A DNA stretch of 64,000 bases, taken from Janibacter sp. Soil728. Its GTDB lineage: Bacteria > Actinomycetota > Actinomycetes > Actinomycetales > Dermatophilaceae. The stretch is from contig NZ_LMRZ01000003.1 of the NCBI RefSeq assembly GCF_001428305.1, positions 258,225 to 322,224 on the forward strand. The letters are read 5' to 3'. Below are positions 31,649 through 40,379 of the stretch, one piece after another. The notes beneath the pieces are model-generated. The model did not search any database. It was not told the origin of the DNA and was given only the letters and a program-made list of their open reading frames with translations. Numbering within the stretch: position 1 is the stretch's first letter; the number at the start of each line of letters is the position of its first letter. A program made the translations under genes and the position numbers.

Positions 31649-32101
31649 CTAGCTCATGTCGGAGTAGGCGTCGAGGTTGATGACGCCGGCAGCCAGGAGG
31701 ATCCAGTACAGGATCGCGATGGCCAGACCGATCGCACCCGTGATGAGACCCACCATGAGGAAGGTCTTCAGGTCGGGACGAGGAGCGGTCTTGGTCTTGT
31801 TCTTCGCGATGAACCCCGTGACGAGCGCGGCGATCGGGAAGATCGGCAGCGCCCAGCAGAAGCACAGGACGAGACCGGCGATGCCGGTACCCATCGAGAC
31901 GAGGGACAGGATCTTGGTGGAGTCACTGCCTCCCTGCTGCTGCGGGTAGCCGCCGGGAGCCGGCGGAGGAGCCTGCGGCGGCATGCCACCACCTGGGGCG
32001 GAGCCGTAGCTCGGGGCGCCCGTGGGCGGGTTGGGCGGCGTGCTCCCGGACCCCGAGGAGGGGTAAGGGTTGTCGCCGGGCGGAGGAGGTGGCGTCGTCA
32101 T
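31649..32101 (-). CDS. Proline-rich DUF4190-like membrane protein, paralog
   Basis: A 150-aa protein with the same plan as its neighbour: a Pro/Gly/Ser-rich arm (1-60) followed by two transmembrane regions (ILSLVSMGTGIAGLVLCFCW and TFLMVGLITGAIGLAIAILY). ATG 32101 has AAGGGG eight bases upstream. The two genes look like an old tandem duplication that inserted between infB and rbfA. Confidence 0.75.
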   Translation of the reverse strand: MTTPPPPPGDNPYPSSGSGSTPPNPPTGAPSYGSAPGGGMPPQAPPPAPGGYPQQQGGSDSTKILSLVSMGTGIAGLVLCFCWALPIFPIAALVTGFIAKNKTKTAPRPDLKTFLMVGLITGAIGLAIAILYWILLAAGVINLDAYSDMS

Positions 32102-32219
32102 GATCGTCCCCTTGATGTCGAGATTGTGGTCAGGCACACCCTAGTGCGCGACCGCCCTTCTTCCCTGCATTTGGTGGAGGGGAGCGCTCCCCGTCCCGAC
32201 CTGCTGCATCTGCCCATGA

Positions 32220-32259
32220 CGAAGGGGGACGGGCAGCTCGCGCTGCTCGTCCCCCTTCG
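32220..32259 (-). terminator. infB terminator with CGAAGGGGG arms
   Basis: CGAAGGGGGACG / CGTCCCCCTTCG pair over 12 bp, extended by GGCAGC/GCTGCT with one G:T, around a TCGC loop: 18 bp in all. It lies 29 bp past the infB stop. The arms contain the window's over-represented 9-mer in both orientations. Confidence 0.85.
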
Positions 32260-32287
32260 CGGTGGTGCGGTGAAGGTGTGCGCGTGA

Positions 32288-35149
32288 TCAGGCGCGCGGC
32301 TTCTCCCGCATCTCGTAGGTGGTGATGAGGTCACCGTCCTGGACGTCGTTGTGGCTGCCCAGGTTGATACCGCACTCGAAGCCCTCGCGGACCTCGGTGA
32401 CATCGTCCTTGAAGCGACGCAGACCGGTGAGCTCGAGGCCCTCGGTGATGACGACGCCGTTGCGGGTGATGCGCGCCTTGGAGCCGCGCTTGATCTCACC
32501 GCTGCGGACGATCGAGCCGGCGATGTTGCCGAACTTGCTCGAGCGGAAGATCTCGCGGATCTCCGCCGAGCCGAGCTCGACCTCTTCGAACTCCGGCTTG
32601 AGCATGCCCTTGAGCGCCTGCTCGATGTCGTCGATCGCCTGGTAGATCACGCCGTAGTAGCGGATCTCGACGCCCTCGCGCTCGGCGACGTCAGCGTTCT
32701 GACCCTCGGCCCGCACGTTGAAGCCGAGGATGATCGCGTCGGAGGCCATGGCCAGGTTGATGTTGTTGAGCGTGATCGCGCCGACGCCGCGGTCGATGAT
32801 CCGCAGGTCCACGTCGTCGCCGACGTCGATCTGCAGGAGGGCATCTTCCAGAGCCTCGACGGAACCCGACACATCACCCTTGAGGATGAGGTTGAGGGTG
32901 TCGATCTTGCCCGCCGCGATGACCTGGTCGAGGTCCTCGAGGCTGATCCGCTTGCGCGCCTTGGCCAGGCTGGCCTGACGGTCCGCGGCCTCACGCTTCT
33001 CAGCGATCTGGCGAGCGGTCCGGTCGTCCGGCGCCACGACGAAGGTGTCGCCGGCACGCGGGACGGAGGACAGACCGAGCACCTGCACGGGGCGGGAGGG
33101 CCCCGCCTCGTCGACGGTGTTGCCGTGCTCGTCGAGCATGGCGCGCACACGACCGAAGGCCGAGCCGGTGACGATCGCGTCACCGACGCGGAGCGTGCCG
33201 GACTGGACGAGGACGGTCGCGGTCGCACCGCGGCCCTTGTCGAGGTTGGCCTCGATCGCGACACCGCGGGCGTCACGAGTGGGGTTGGCCCGCATGTCCA
33301 GCTCGGCGTCGACCGTGAGCAGGACGGCGTCGAGCAGGGTGTCGATGTTGGTCCCCTGCTTGGCGGAGACGTCGACGAACATCGTGTCGCCGCCGTACTC
33401 CTCGGCCACGAGGTTGTACTCGGTGAGCTGACCGCGGATCTTGCCCGGGTCAGCCCCCTCGACGTCGATCTTGTTGATCGCGACCACGATCGGGACGTCG
33501 GCAGCCTGGGCGTGGTTGAGCGCCTCGATGGTCTGCGGCATGACGCCGTCGTCGGCAGCGACCACGAGGATCGCGATGTCGGTGACCTTGGCTCCACGGG
33601 CTCGCATGGCCGTGAAGGCCTCGTGACCCGGGGTGTCGAGGAAGGTCAGCGCCCGCTCGGCACCTTCGTGCTCGGTGTGGATCTGGTAGGCACCGATGTG
33701 CTGGGTGATGCCACCGGTCTCGCCGGAGCCGACGTCGGCCTTGCGGATCGCGTCGAGGAGACGCGTCTTGCCGTGGTCGACGTGACCCATGACGGTGATG
33801 ACCGGCGGACGAGCCACCAGGTCCTCGTCGTCCTCGTGCTCGAGGCCGATGTCGAGGTTGACGTTGTAGGCGTCGAAGAGCGCGCGCTCCTCTTCCTCCG
33901 GCGAGACCATCTCGATGACGTAGCCGAGCTCGGCTCCGAGCAGCTGGAAGGTGACCTCGTCGAGGGACTGCGTCGCCGGGGCCATCTCACCGAGGTTGAA
34001 CAGCACCGTGACCAGCGATGCGGGGTTCGCATCGATCTTCTCGGCGAAGTCGTTCAGCGAGGCACCCTGACGGATGCGGATGACGGTCGAGCCGTTGCCG
34101 CGAGGAACAATCACGCCGCCGATCGACGGTGCGGACATCTGCTCGAACTCTGCCCGCTTCGCGCGCTTGCTCTTGCGCTGCTTGCGCTTGCCGCCACCGC
34201 GACCGAAGGCACCCTGGGTGCCACCACGGCCACCGGGGCCACCGCGGTATCCACCGGGACCGCCGCCGGGGCGGGCGGGGCCGGCACCGGGACGACCACG
34301 ACCGGCACCGGGGCCGCCACGGCCGCCGGGACGCTCACCCGGCCGCGGGACGGCCGAGCTGGCCGGCATCATGCCGGGCGACGGGCGGGCACCACCGGGG
34401 CGCGGGGCGCCGGCGGGGGGACGGGGACCACCGGTACCGGCGGGCGGGCGCGGACCGGCCGCACCTGCTGCTGCCCCACCACGACCAGCGGGACGCTGGC
34501 CCGGACGGGGCATGCCCTGGCTGGAGGCGAAGGGGTTGTTGCCCGGACGGGTACCGCCACCCTCGCGACGGGTCCCCATGCCCTGGCTGGAGGAGAAGGG
34601 GTTGTTGCCCGGACGGGGACCGCCCGCCGGCTTGGCGGCCGGCGGCGGCTTGGGTCCGGGCGTGGCCGGCTTGGGGCCGGGGGTCGCGGACGCAGCCGGC
34701 TTCTCCGGGGCGGCGGGCGCCTCGGGAGCAGCCGGAGCCTGGGCAGCCGGAGCCTGGGCAGCGGGAGCCTCGGCAGCGGGCGCCGGAGCCTCAGGCGCCT
34801 TGGGAGCCTGCGGACCGGGGGCGGGGGCCTTGGGGCCGGGCGTCGGCGCTGCCGACGGGGCCGCGGGGCCGGGGGTGGGTGCGGACGGCTGCGCCGCAGC
34901 GGGCGCCGCGGCAGCCGGCGTCGCCGGAGCCTGAGGACCTGGCTTGCCGGCCGGGGCCGGCTTGGCCGCAGCCTTCTTCGCCTTGGGGTCGGCGGCGGGC
35001 GGGTTGTCCTTCACCCGACGCACGACAGGTGCCTCGATCGTCGAGCTGGCCGACTTCACGAACTCCCCCATGTCGCCCAGATGGGCGAGGAGGGCCTTGC
35101 TGGAAACCCCGAGCTCCTTGGCGAGCTCATGGACACGGACCTTAGCCAC
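32288..35149 (-). CDS. infB: Translation initiation factor IF-2
   Basis: A 953-aa GTPase that places initiator tRNA on the 30S subunit. The N-terminal IF2_N module ([20 protein letters not shown]) is followed by about 280 residues of Pro/Ala- and then Gly/Arg-rich disordered sequence, including a near-duplicate [14 protein letters not shown] / [13 protein letters not shown]. The G domain begins near residue 455 with [17 protein letters not shown] and NKID follow. The start is GTG at 35149 with AAGGAG five to six bases upstream, part of which is held in a leader hairpin. It follows ylxR and nusA. Confidence 0.97.
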   Translation of the reverse strand: MAKVRVHELAKELGVSSKALLAHLGDMGEFVKSASSTIEAPVVRRVKDNPPAADPKAKKAAAKPAPAGKPGPQAPATPAAAAPAAAQPSAPTPGPAAPSAAPTPGPKAPAPGPQAPKAPEAPAPAAEAPAAQAPAAQAPAAPEAPAAPEKPAASATPGPKPATPGPKPPPAAKPAGGPRPGNNPFSSSQGMGTRREGGGTRPGNNPFASSQGMPRPGQRPAGRGGAAAGAAGPRPPAGTGGPRPPAGAPRPGGARPSPGMMPASSAVPRPGERPGGRGGPGAGRGRPGAGPARPGGGPGGYRGGPGGRGGTQGAFGRGGGKRKQRKSKRAKRAEFEQMSAPSIGGVIVPRGNGSTVIRIRQGASLNDFAEKIDANPASLVTVLFNLGEMAPATQSLDEVTFQLLGAELGYVIEMVSPEEEERALFDAYNVNLDIGLEHEDDEDLVARPPVITVMGHVDHGKTRLLDAIRKADVGSGETGGITQHIGAYQIHTEHEGAERALTFLDTPGHEAFTAMRARGAKVTDIAILVVAADDGVMPQTIEALNHAQAADVPIVVAINKIDVEGADPGKIRGQLTEYNLVAEEYGGDTMFVDVSAKQGTNIDTLLDAVLLTVDAELDMRANPTRDARGVAIEANLDKGRGATATVLVQSGTLRVGDAIVTGSAFGRVRAMLDEHGNTVDEAGPSRPVQVLGLSSVPRAGDTFVVAPDDRTARQIAEKREAADRQASLAKARKRISLEDLDQVIAAGKIDTLNLILKGDVSGSVEALEDALLQIDVGDDVDLRIIDRGVGAITLNNINLAMASDAIILGFNVRAEGQNADVAEREGVEIRYYGVIYQAIDDIEQALKGMLKPEFEEVELGSAEIREIFRSSKFGNIAGSIVRSGEIKRGSKARITRNGVVITEGLELTGLRRFKDDVTEVREGFECGINLGSHNDVQDGDLITTYEMREKPRA

Positions 35150-35155
35150 GTTTCT

Positions 35156-35183
35156 CCTTCATCTGGTCCGTACCGGATGAAGG
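35156..35183 (-). promoter_or_regulatory. Leader hairpin overlapping the infB ribosome-binding site
   Basis: On the minus strand CCTTCATC pairs with GATGAAGG (8 bp, extended by CGGT/ACCA-type pairs around a small loop). The 3' arm shares AAGG with the AAGGAG Shine-Dalgarno sequence of infB, so the fold would hide it. A translational control or ylxR-end attenuator role is inferred. Confidence 0.45.
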
Positions 35184-35282
35184 CGCGGACCGTCGTCAAT
35201 TGAGGTGAATGCTCATTGCTGAGTACTCATCGGGTGCTCATCAGCGTCAAACCCGCTCTCGGTTGCTGTGCGAACTTGGTCG

Positions 35283-35633
35283 TCATTGCTGGTTGCTGCT
35301 CAGGTCCTGGATCCAGGCACGAAGGGCGTCGGTCTCCTCGACCCGTTGCCGGAAGGCTCGGGAGAGGGCCCGCCGCCGGACGGCGAGGTCCAGACAGGCG
35401 ATGTCGGGATGGAGCCACGCCCCACGACCCGGCAAACACTTGCGTGGATCCGGCGCGGCCGTGGTCTCCCCACGGTCGTCCCTCACCACGACGATGCGCA
35501 GCAGTGTCGACCGGCTATCCCGTCCACGACACCCGATGCAGGTCCTCGAGGGACCGGCAAGGGCGGCGTCGGACTGGAGTCCAGCCCGGTCGACCTCAGA
35601 CAGTCTACCGCCTGCCGGGTCCGGCTCGGTCAC
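35283..35633 (-). CDS. ylxR: YlxR family RNA-binding protein
   Basis: A 116-aa DUF448 protein with [19 protein letters not shown] and [20 protein letters not shown], the fold shown to bind RNA in YlxR. It is conserved between nusA and infB. The GTG at 35633 overlaps the nusA stop (GTGA), indicating coupling; the conserved domain starts about 36 residues later, so an internal start is possible. A 133-bp gap separates it from infB. Confidence 0.9.
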   Translation of the reverse strand: MTEPDPAGGRLSEVDRAGLQSDAALAGPSRTCIGCRGRDSRSTLLRIVVVRDDRGETTAAPDPRKCLPGRGAWLHPDIACLDLAVRRRALSRAFRQRVEETDALRAWIQDLSSNQQ

Positions 35634-36727
35634 GCGCCCGGCTGACCGGGGACGGCGACGCCCCCGCTCGAGTCCGGCGCGGTGTCCGGGCGGATGTCGA
35701 TGCGCCAGCCGGTGAGCTTGGCCGCCAGCCGGGCGTTCTGACCTTCCTTGCCGATGGCGAGCGAGAGCTGGTAGTCGGGCACGACGACGCGCGCCGAGCG
35801 CAGCTTGGGGTCGACGATCGTCACGGACACGACCTTGGACGGCGAGAGCGCCGCGGCGATGAACTGCTGCGGGTCCTGGGAGTAGTCGACGATGTCGATC
35901 TTCTCGTCCTGCAGGTGGCTCATCACGGCTCGCACCCGGGCACCCATGGCGCCGATGCACGCACCCTTGGCGTTGAGGCCGGGGATCTTGGTGTGGACAG
36001 CGATCTTGGTGCGGTGTCCGGCCTCGCGGGCCAGGGCAGCGATCTCGACCGAGCCGTCGGCGATCTCCGGGACCTCCATCGCGAAGAGCTGGCGCACGAG
36101 GTTGGGGTGGGTGCGCGACAGGCCGATCTCCGGCCCACGCATGCCGCGCTTGACCGACACGACGTAGACGCGGATCCGGTCGCCGTGCTTGTAGACCTCA
36201 CCCGGGACCTGCTCGGCCGAAGGGAGGAAGCCCTCGACCGTGCCGAAGTCGACGAGGACATTGCGCGGGTTGGAGCTCTGCTGGATCACGCCGGCGACGA
36301 TGTCGCCCTCGCGCCCGCGGAAGTCGCCCATGACGGCCTCGTCCTCGAGGTCGCGCATCCGCTGGGTGATGACCTGGCGGGCGGTCGCGGCAGCCACTCG
36401 ACCGAAGTTGGTCGGGGTGTCGTCGAACTCCGGACCCAGCTCGCGACGGGTACGGGTGCGCATCAGCGGCTTGCCCTCGTCGTCGAGGGGCATCTCCTGC
36501 CCGTCGTCCACCTCGACGGGGACCTCTTCCTCGACGACGTTCTCCTCGCGGGCCCACACGACGACGTGCCCGTCCTTGCGGCCGAGCTCGGCGCGGGCGT
36601 TCTTGAAGGCACCCTCGGTGCGGTGGTAGGCGCCGAGGAGCGCCGCCTCGATGGCGTCGACGAGGATGTCGAAGGGGATCTCGCGCTCGCGCTCGAGGGC
36701 CTTGAGGGCGTGGATGTCGATGTCCAT
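35630..36727 (-). CDS. nusA: Transcription termination/antitermination protein NusA
   Basis: A 365-aa NusA with the N-terminal RNAP-binding domain (1-130), S1 domain (about 135-200, [20 protein letters not shown]) and two KH domains ([39 protein letters not shown]). It lacks the acidic repeats of E. coli NusA, as usual in actinobacteria. It starts 3 bp after rimP. Confidence 0.97.
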   Translation of the reverse strand: MDIDIHALKALEREREIPFDILVDAIEAALLGAYHRTEGAFKNARAELGRKDGHVVVWAREENVVEEEVPVEVDDGQEMPLDDEGKPLMRTRTRRELGPEFDDTPTNFGRVAAATARQVITQRMRDLEDEAVMGDFRGREGDIVAGVIQQSSNPRNVLVDFGTVEGFLPSAEQVPGEVYKHGDRIRVYVVSVKRGMRGPEIGLSRTHPNLVRQLFAMEVPEIADGSVEIAALAREAGHRTKIAVHTKIPGLNAKGACIGAMGARVRAVMSHLQDEKIDIVDYSQDPQQFIAAALSPSKVVSVTIVDPKLRSARVVVPDYQLSLAIGKEGQNARLAAKLTGWRIDIRPDTAPDSSGGVAVPGQPGA

Positions 36728-36730
36728 GGG

Positions 36731-37291
36731 TCAGTCCTTGGTCTCGTCGGCGTCGGGTGCGCTCTGGGGTCGGTTGAACTCCACCTGGGCGACGCCCTTG
36801 GTGATGGCGGCGAAGGGGATGTGCTCGGTGCGCGGCGCCTGCTGCTTGGTACCCGCGATCTGCAGGTCGACCCCGTCGGCGGTCGTCGCGAGGACGCGGC
36901 CGGTGAGGGACCCGTCGGTACCCGCTCCCTGAGGTGCGTCGAAGTCGTCTCGCAGGGTGAGCTCGACAAGGCGGCTGACGGCGCGGCGGAAGTGCATCGG
37001 CTCGGTGAGCGGGCGGTCGGTGCCGGGGGTGCTGACCTCGAGGGTGTAGGGCTGGCTGCCCAGGACGTCATTCGTGTCCAGCGCGTCGCTGATGAGCCGG
37101 GTGGCGTCGGCGACCTCGTCGAGCGTGAGGGCGTCGATCGGGGTGTCGCCGGCCGCGTCCTGCAGCGGTCGCTCCACGGTGATGCGGGCGACGCGGCGCT
37201 TGCCGGCGGGGGTCACGGTCACTGAGGCCACGGTGAAGTCGTCACCCAGTGCGCCGGACACCTGCTCGAGGATGTCGTGGTCCAAAGCCAT
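36731..37291 (-). CDS. rimP: Ribosome maturation factor RimP
   Basis: A 186-aa RimP: ALTLDEVADATRLISDALD, PYTLEVSTPGTDRPL, then FRRAVSRLVELTL. Required for 30S maturation. First gene of the rimP-nusA-ylxR-infB operon, with GGAAGG six bases before the ATG. Divergent from the lipoprotein gene. Confidence 0.96.
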   Translation of the reverse strand: MALDHDILEQVSGALGDDFTVASVTVTPAGKRRVARITVERPLQDAAGDTPIDALTLDEVADATRLISDALDTNDVLGSQPYTLEVSTPGTDRPLTEPMHFRRAVSRLVELTLRDDFDAPQGAGTDGSLTGRVLATTADGVDLQIAGTKQQAPRTEHIPFAAITKGVAQVEFNRPQSAPDADETKD

Positions 37292-37376
37292 GGGAAGCCT
37301 TCCGTGTGGAGTTGCCGTGCTGGCCCGTCACTCTAGTCATGATCGAGGCGTCCTGAGACATGCGAAGATCGACGGC

Positions 37377-38231
37377 GTGCCCGTCCGACCCAGCCGCCGC
37401 CTTGTGCTCACCGCAGCCCTGACGCTCTCCTCGTCGACGCTGGCGGGCTGCGGGGTCCGGCTCGAGGACGACGCGCCGGACATCCCCTTCGTCCCGAAGC
37501 GGGAGCCGATCCCCGGCGAGTCCGCCCTGCTCGCCCTCCTGGGCGCACTCGAGACCGGCGATGTCCAGCACTCCTCGCAGCGGGCCCACCTGCTCCGCAA
37601 GGCGCTGCAGGATGCGCAGGTTCCGGCCGGGCTCGTCGCCGGCGCGACATCGCCCACGACACCGGCCGAGGTGGCCGCCGCCTTCGAGGCATCGGTCCGC
37701 GAGTGCGGCCCCGGCCTGCTACGGCTCGTCGGGCAGCTCACCGCGACGCAGCGCATCCTCTCCCCCATCGGCGACAAGGCCGTCCTGTGGACCGCAGCCG
37801 GCGATGGCGCATGGACCGCAGGCAAGGTCGCGACCACCGCCCTCGACGCCACCCGGGCGACGATGTACGCCCTCGAGGTCGTGGCCGGTCAGCAGAGCAC
37901 CGGAGCGGTGGCCAAGGCAGCGCTCACCGCCAGCCACGAGCTGCAGGCACTGAGCATCCGCCAGACGACCGCCGCGGGTGACTCCGTGCAGCCGCTCGTC
38001 CTCGGCTACGACCGGCCCGAGGACGTGGCCGGCGACGCGGGACGCGACTGGGTGGTCGGCAGCTTCATCCGGCTGCAGGCGGCCTATGCGGACTGCTTCG
38101 CCCGGTTGGACGCGGACCGCGACGCCGCCCTCGAGGTGACGCAGTGGATGGTCACCGCCGAGGAGATCTCGCACACGCACTTCCCCCAGATCGTCCCCAC
38201 GCTGTTCGGGGACGGCAAGCACCAGCCGTGA
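37377..38231 (+). CDS. Putative lipoprotein, possibly ferritin-like (DUF4439-like)
   Basis: A 284-aa protein starting at GTG 37377 with a clear lipoprotein signal: RPSRR, a hydrophobic stretch LVLTAALTLSSS, and lipobox LAGC, so the mature protein would be tethered outside the membrane. The rest is alpha-helical and alanine-rich, with two similar-looking halves. EEISHTHFPQIVPTLFG near the end and spaced His/Glu residues recall ferritin-like DUF4439 domains seen beside rimP in other actinobacteria, but the match is weak. It is coupled to the downstream kinase by a GTGA overlap. Confidence 0.65.
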   Translation: MPVRPSRRLVLTAALTLSSSTLAGCGVRLEDDAPDIPFVPKREPIPGESALLALLGALETGDVQHSSQRAHLLRKALQDAQVPAGLVAGATSPTTPAEVAAAFEASVRECGPGLLRLVGQLTATQRILSPIGDKAVLWTAAGDGAWTAGKVATTALDATRATMYALEVVAGQQSTGAVAKAALTASHELQALSIRQTTAAGDSVQPLVLGYDRPEDVAGDAGRDWVVGSFIRLQAAYADCFARLDADRDAALEVTQWMVTAEEISHTHFPQIVPTLFGDGKHQP

Positions 38232-39127
38232 GGGTCGAGGACGCCGCGGCCCTCGTGCCTGCGGGCTTCGTCGCGGACCTGTCGTCGCTCCCTGCCGAAG
38301 GGGGTCCCTCCGGCAGTGACTGGGTCGCGGCCCTCCCCCACCTGCTCGCAGAGATCGTCGACCAGTGGTCGCTGTCGGTCGGGGGCGAGGCGATGACCGG
38401 GCACTGCGCACTCGTGCTGCCCGTGCGCGGGCCCGAGGGGTCGGCCGCACTCAAGCTCGGCTGGCCGCACCGCGAGGCCAGCGGCGAGCACCTGGCCCTG
38501 CGCGCCTGGGACGGGCACGGCGCCGTACGGCTGCTGCGGGCTGACCCACGCCGCTCGGTGCTGCTGCTCGAACGACTGACCACCGAGGACCTGACGGACC
38601 AGTGGGACGAGGAGGCGGTGGCGATCGTCGCGAGGCTCTACGCGGACCTGCACATCGCACCCCTGCCCCAGGTGCCGGCGCTGGTGCCGTGGGTCGAGGA
38701 GATCCTGTCGCGTCCTGCCGCTGCCGGGCTGCCCCGCAGGTACGTGGAGCAGGCGAGGTCCACCCTTCGCTCGCTGGGGACGCTCGGTGGAGAGCGACTG
38801 CTGCACGGCGACCTGCACTACGGCAATGTCCTGTCCGACGGCACCGACTGGGTCGCGATCGACCCCAAGCCGGTCACCGGCCATCCCGCGTGGGAGGTCG
38901 CTCCCCTGCTGACCAACCGCGTCGAGGAGATGGGCACGGGCGCCTCCCTGCGCTGGTCGGTGCGCCGTCGCGTCGAGGTGGTCTGCGCCGTGGCGGGGCT
39001 GGACGACGAGGTCGTGCGGGCGGTGAGCGCGCTGCGCGCCGTGGTCGGTGCGGTCTGGGCCACGCAGGACGGTGACGCCGAGCAGGTCTCGCGGGCGGTC
39101 GCGCTGATCAAGGCGCTGGGCGACTGA
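38228..39127 (+). CDS. Aminoglycoside/hydroxyurea phosphotransferase family kinase (APH(6)-like)
   Basis: A 299-aa kinase of the PF04655 type. LLHGDLHYGNVLSDGTDW is the catalytic loop (HGDLH...N) and AIDPKPVTGHPAWEVAPLL holds the metal-binding aspartate. Relatives include streptomycin 6-phosphotransferases and hydroxyurea kinases, but most chromosomal homologs have no known substrate, so resistance should not be assumed. Start GTG 38228 overlaps the lipoprotein stop. The only nearby context is that lipoprotein. Confidence 0.85.
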   Translation: MRVEDAAALVPAGFVADLSSLPAEGGPSGSDWVAALPHLLAEIVDQWSLSVGGEAMTGHCALVLPVRGPEGSAALKLGWPHREASGEHLALRAWDGHGAVRLLRADPRRSVLLLERLTTEDLTDQWDEEAVAIVARLYADLHIAPLPQVPALVPWVEEILSRPAAAGLPRRYVEQARSTLRSLGTLGGERLLHGDLHYGNVLSDGTDWVAIDPKPVTGHPAWEVAPLLTNRVEEMGTGASLRWSVRRRVEVVCAVAGLDDEVVRAVSALRAVVGAVWATQDGDAEQVSRAVALIKALGD

Positions 39128-39142
39128 CCCCCTTCGGGCCTG

Positions 39143-39200
39143 GCGTCGTTGTGCAGGCTCGGCCGACGGGCGGTTGTCGGCCAAGCCCGCACAACGACAC
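39143..39200. repeat. Inverted pair of 19-bp repeat units, cluster B
   Basis: GCGTCGTTGTGCAGGCTCG (39143-39161) and an inverted copy CAAGCCCGCACAACGACAC (39182-39200) form a long stem. They are variants of the unit tandemly repeated at 12584 and 40202. Lies between the kinase gene and the AbiEi/DUF559 gene. Confidence 0.8.
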
Positions 39201-39218
39201 CACCCCTGCAGATCGATG

Positions 39219-40142
39219 TCAGGCCTCGGCCCGCGCGACGCCGTCGAGCACCTTGCGCCGAACGACCAGGTGGTCGGCCAGGTCAGCCCAGGTCAGCCGC
39301 ACGAACTCGTAACCCAGCGCGCGCAGACGGTCTTCACGCAACTTTTCGGCGATCAGGTCTGCCCTGCTCTGGTACTTGTCCAAGCCATCGACCTCGATGA
39401 TGAGCTTGAGCTCCTCGTAGAGGAAGTCGACGCGCGCCACGTACTCGCCATCGTCGTCATGGATGCGTACCTGCGGTGTCGGCTGGCGGAAGCCCAGCAT
39501 CTGAAAGGCCCACCGTGCCCGGGACTCGGCCGCTGACTCGATCCGGGCGTCCGCGAGGTGACACATGTGCCCCGGAGCGCGCGACCAACGCCCCGGCGCA
39601 AGGGCCACGAGTGCCTCGTCCAGGTCTTCGCGCGCGATGCGCTTGGTGTGCAGGACGTGGTCCGCGCTCACCAGACCCGCCTCAGCGCCAAAGCATGCGG
39701 CCACCTGGAGGCAGGCGACGGCCGTCTTGACGATGCGAATGCCCTGATGGACCTCGACCAGGCCCTCCGCGACGGGGCGGTGCCCGACAACCACACCATC
39801 TGATCGACCGCGCCCCGCGCCCACATGGACCAGGTGGACCCGGTCATCGACCCCGTGCAGCGGGACCTCTCGGAGCGCGAGGGCGCTGTGGTGGCTCAGA
39901 GCGGCAGTGTGTCCCTTGGGCAGGCCGGCCATGACGGCCCGCGCCCTCAGCTGGTGGCGGTCCCATGGCTTGGCGTCTCGCCAGATCCTGCCGTCGACGA
40001 GGCAGTTGCGTCGGATCCTCACGACGTCGCCCGCACGCACCGCTCGGCCGATGTCGTCTCGGCTGATCCCGAGCCCGAGGAGTGTTTTGGCCGAGGTCGC
40101 TCCCATTCCTGCGGCGAGCGTCGTGCGGATACGTGGGTCCAT
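39219..40142 (-). CDS. AbiEi-antitoxin-like N-terminal domain fused to DUF559 nuclease-fold domain
   Basis: A 307-aa protein. Residues 10-60 (LGLGISRDDIGRAVRAGDVV, RIRRNCLVDGR) resemble the winged-helix domain of type IV AbiEi antitoxins. The C-terminal 110 residues match DUF559, a PD-(D/E)XK/Vsr-like fold: RVDFLYEELKLIIEVDG carries the D...E-x-D pattern and EKLREDRLRALGYEFVRLTW the following helix and strand. No AbiEii-type toxin is next to it, so it is an orphan. It is flanked on both sides by the 19-bp repeat family. Nuclease activity and defence function are inference. Confidence 0.75.
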   Translation of the reverse strand: MDPRIRTTLAAGMGATSAKTLLGLGISRDDIGRAVRAGDVVRIRRNCLVDGRIWRDAKPWDRHQLRARAVMAGLPKGHTAALSHHSALALREVPLHGVDDRVHLVHVGAGRGRSDGVVVGHRPVAEGLVEVHQGIRIVKTAVACLQVAACFGAEAGLVSADHVLHTKRIAREDLDEALVALAPGRWSRAPGHMCHLADARIESAAESRARWAFQMLGFRQPTPQVRIHDDDGEYVARVDFLYEELKLIIEVDGLDKYQSRADLIAEKLREDRLRALGYEFVRLTWADLADHLVVRRKVLDGVARAEA

Positions 40143-40201
40143 CTGGACAGCCTGCCGAGGACGCGGGATCCGGGCGGCAGCTTGTCCACAGGCCGGGGTC
40201 T

Positions 40202-40316
40202 GCGCCGCTGTGCTGGGTCTGCGTCGATGTGCTGGGTCTGCGTCGATGTGCTGGGTTGACGTCGCTGTGCAGGGTTGGCCGCCAACCGACCGTCGGCCAA
40301 CCCTGCACATCGACAC
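40202..40316. repeat. Tandem and inverted 19-bp repeat cluster C
   Basis: Four tandem units at 40202-40220, 40221-40239, 40240-40258 and 40259-40277, then a short loop and an inverted unit at 40298-40316. The last direct unit and the inverted one form a long, nearly perfect stem. Same unit as clusters A and B. Confidence 0.85.
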
Positions 40317-40379
40317 CATCCCCTCCGACCGACGCCGGGCTCCTGGTGGGGCTCGGGGCGAGAGTGAGAGCGTGGGGGC

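Noticed and set aside
38228-39127. Calling the kinase a streptomycin resistance gene
   Set aside because: The family match is to fold and catalytic loop; chromosomal homologs without resistance are common, and no resistance island or mobile context is seen.
39219-40142. A complete type IV toxin-antitoxin system
   Set aside because: Only an AbiEi-like HTH domain fused to DUF559 is present; no AbiEii nucleotidyltransferase toxin lies next to it.
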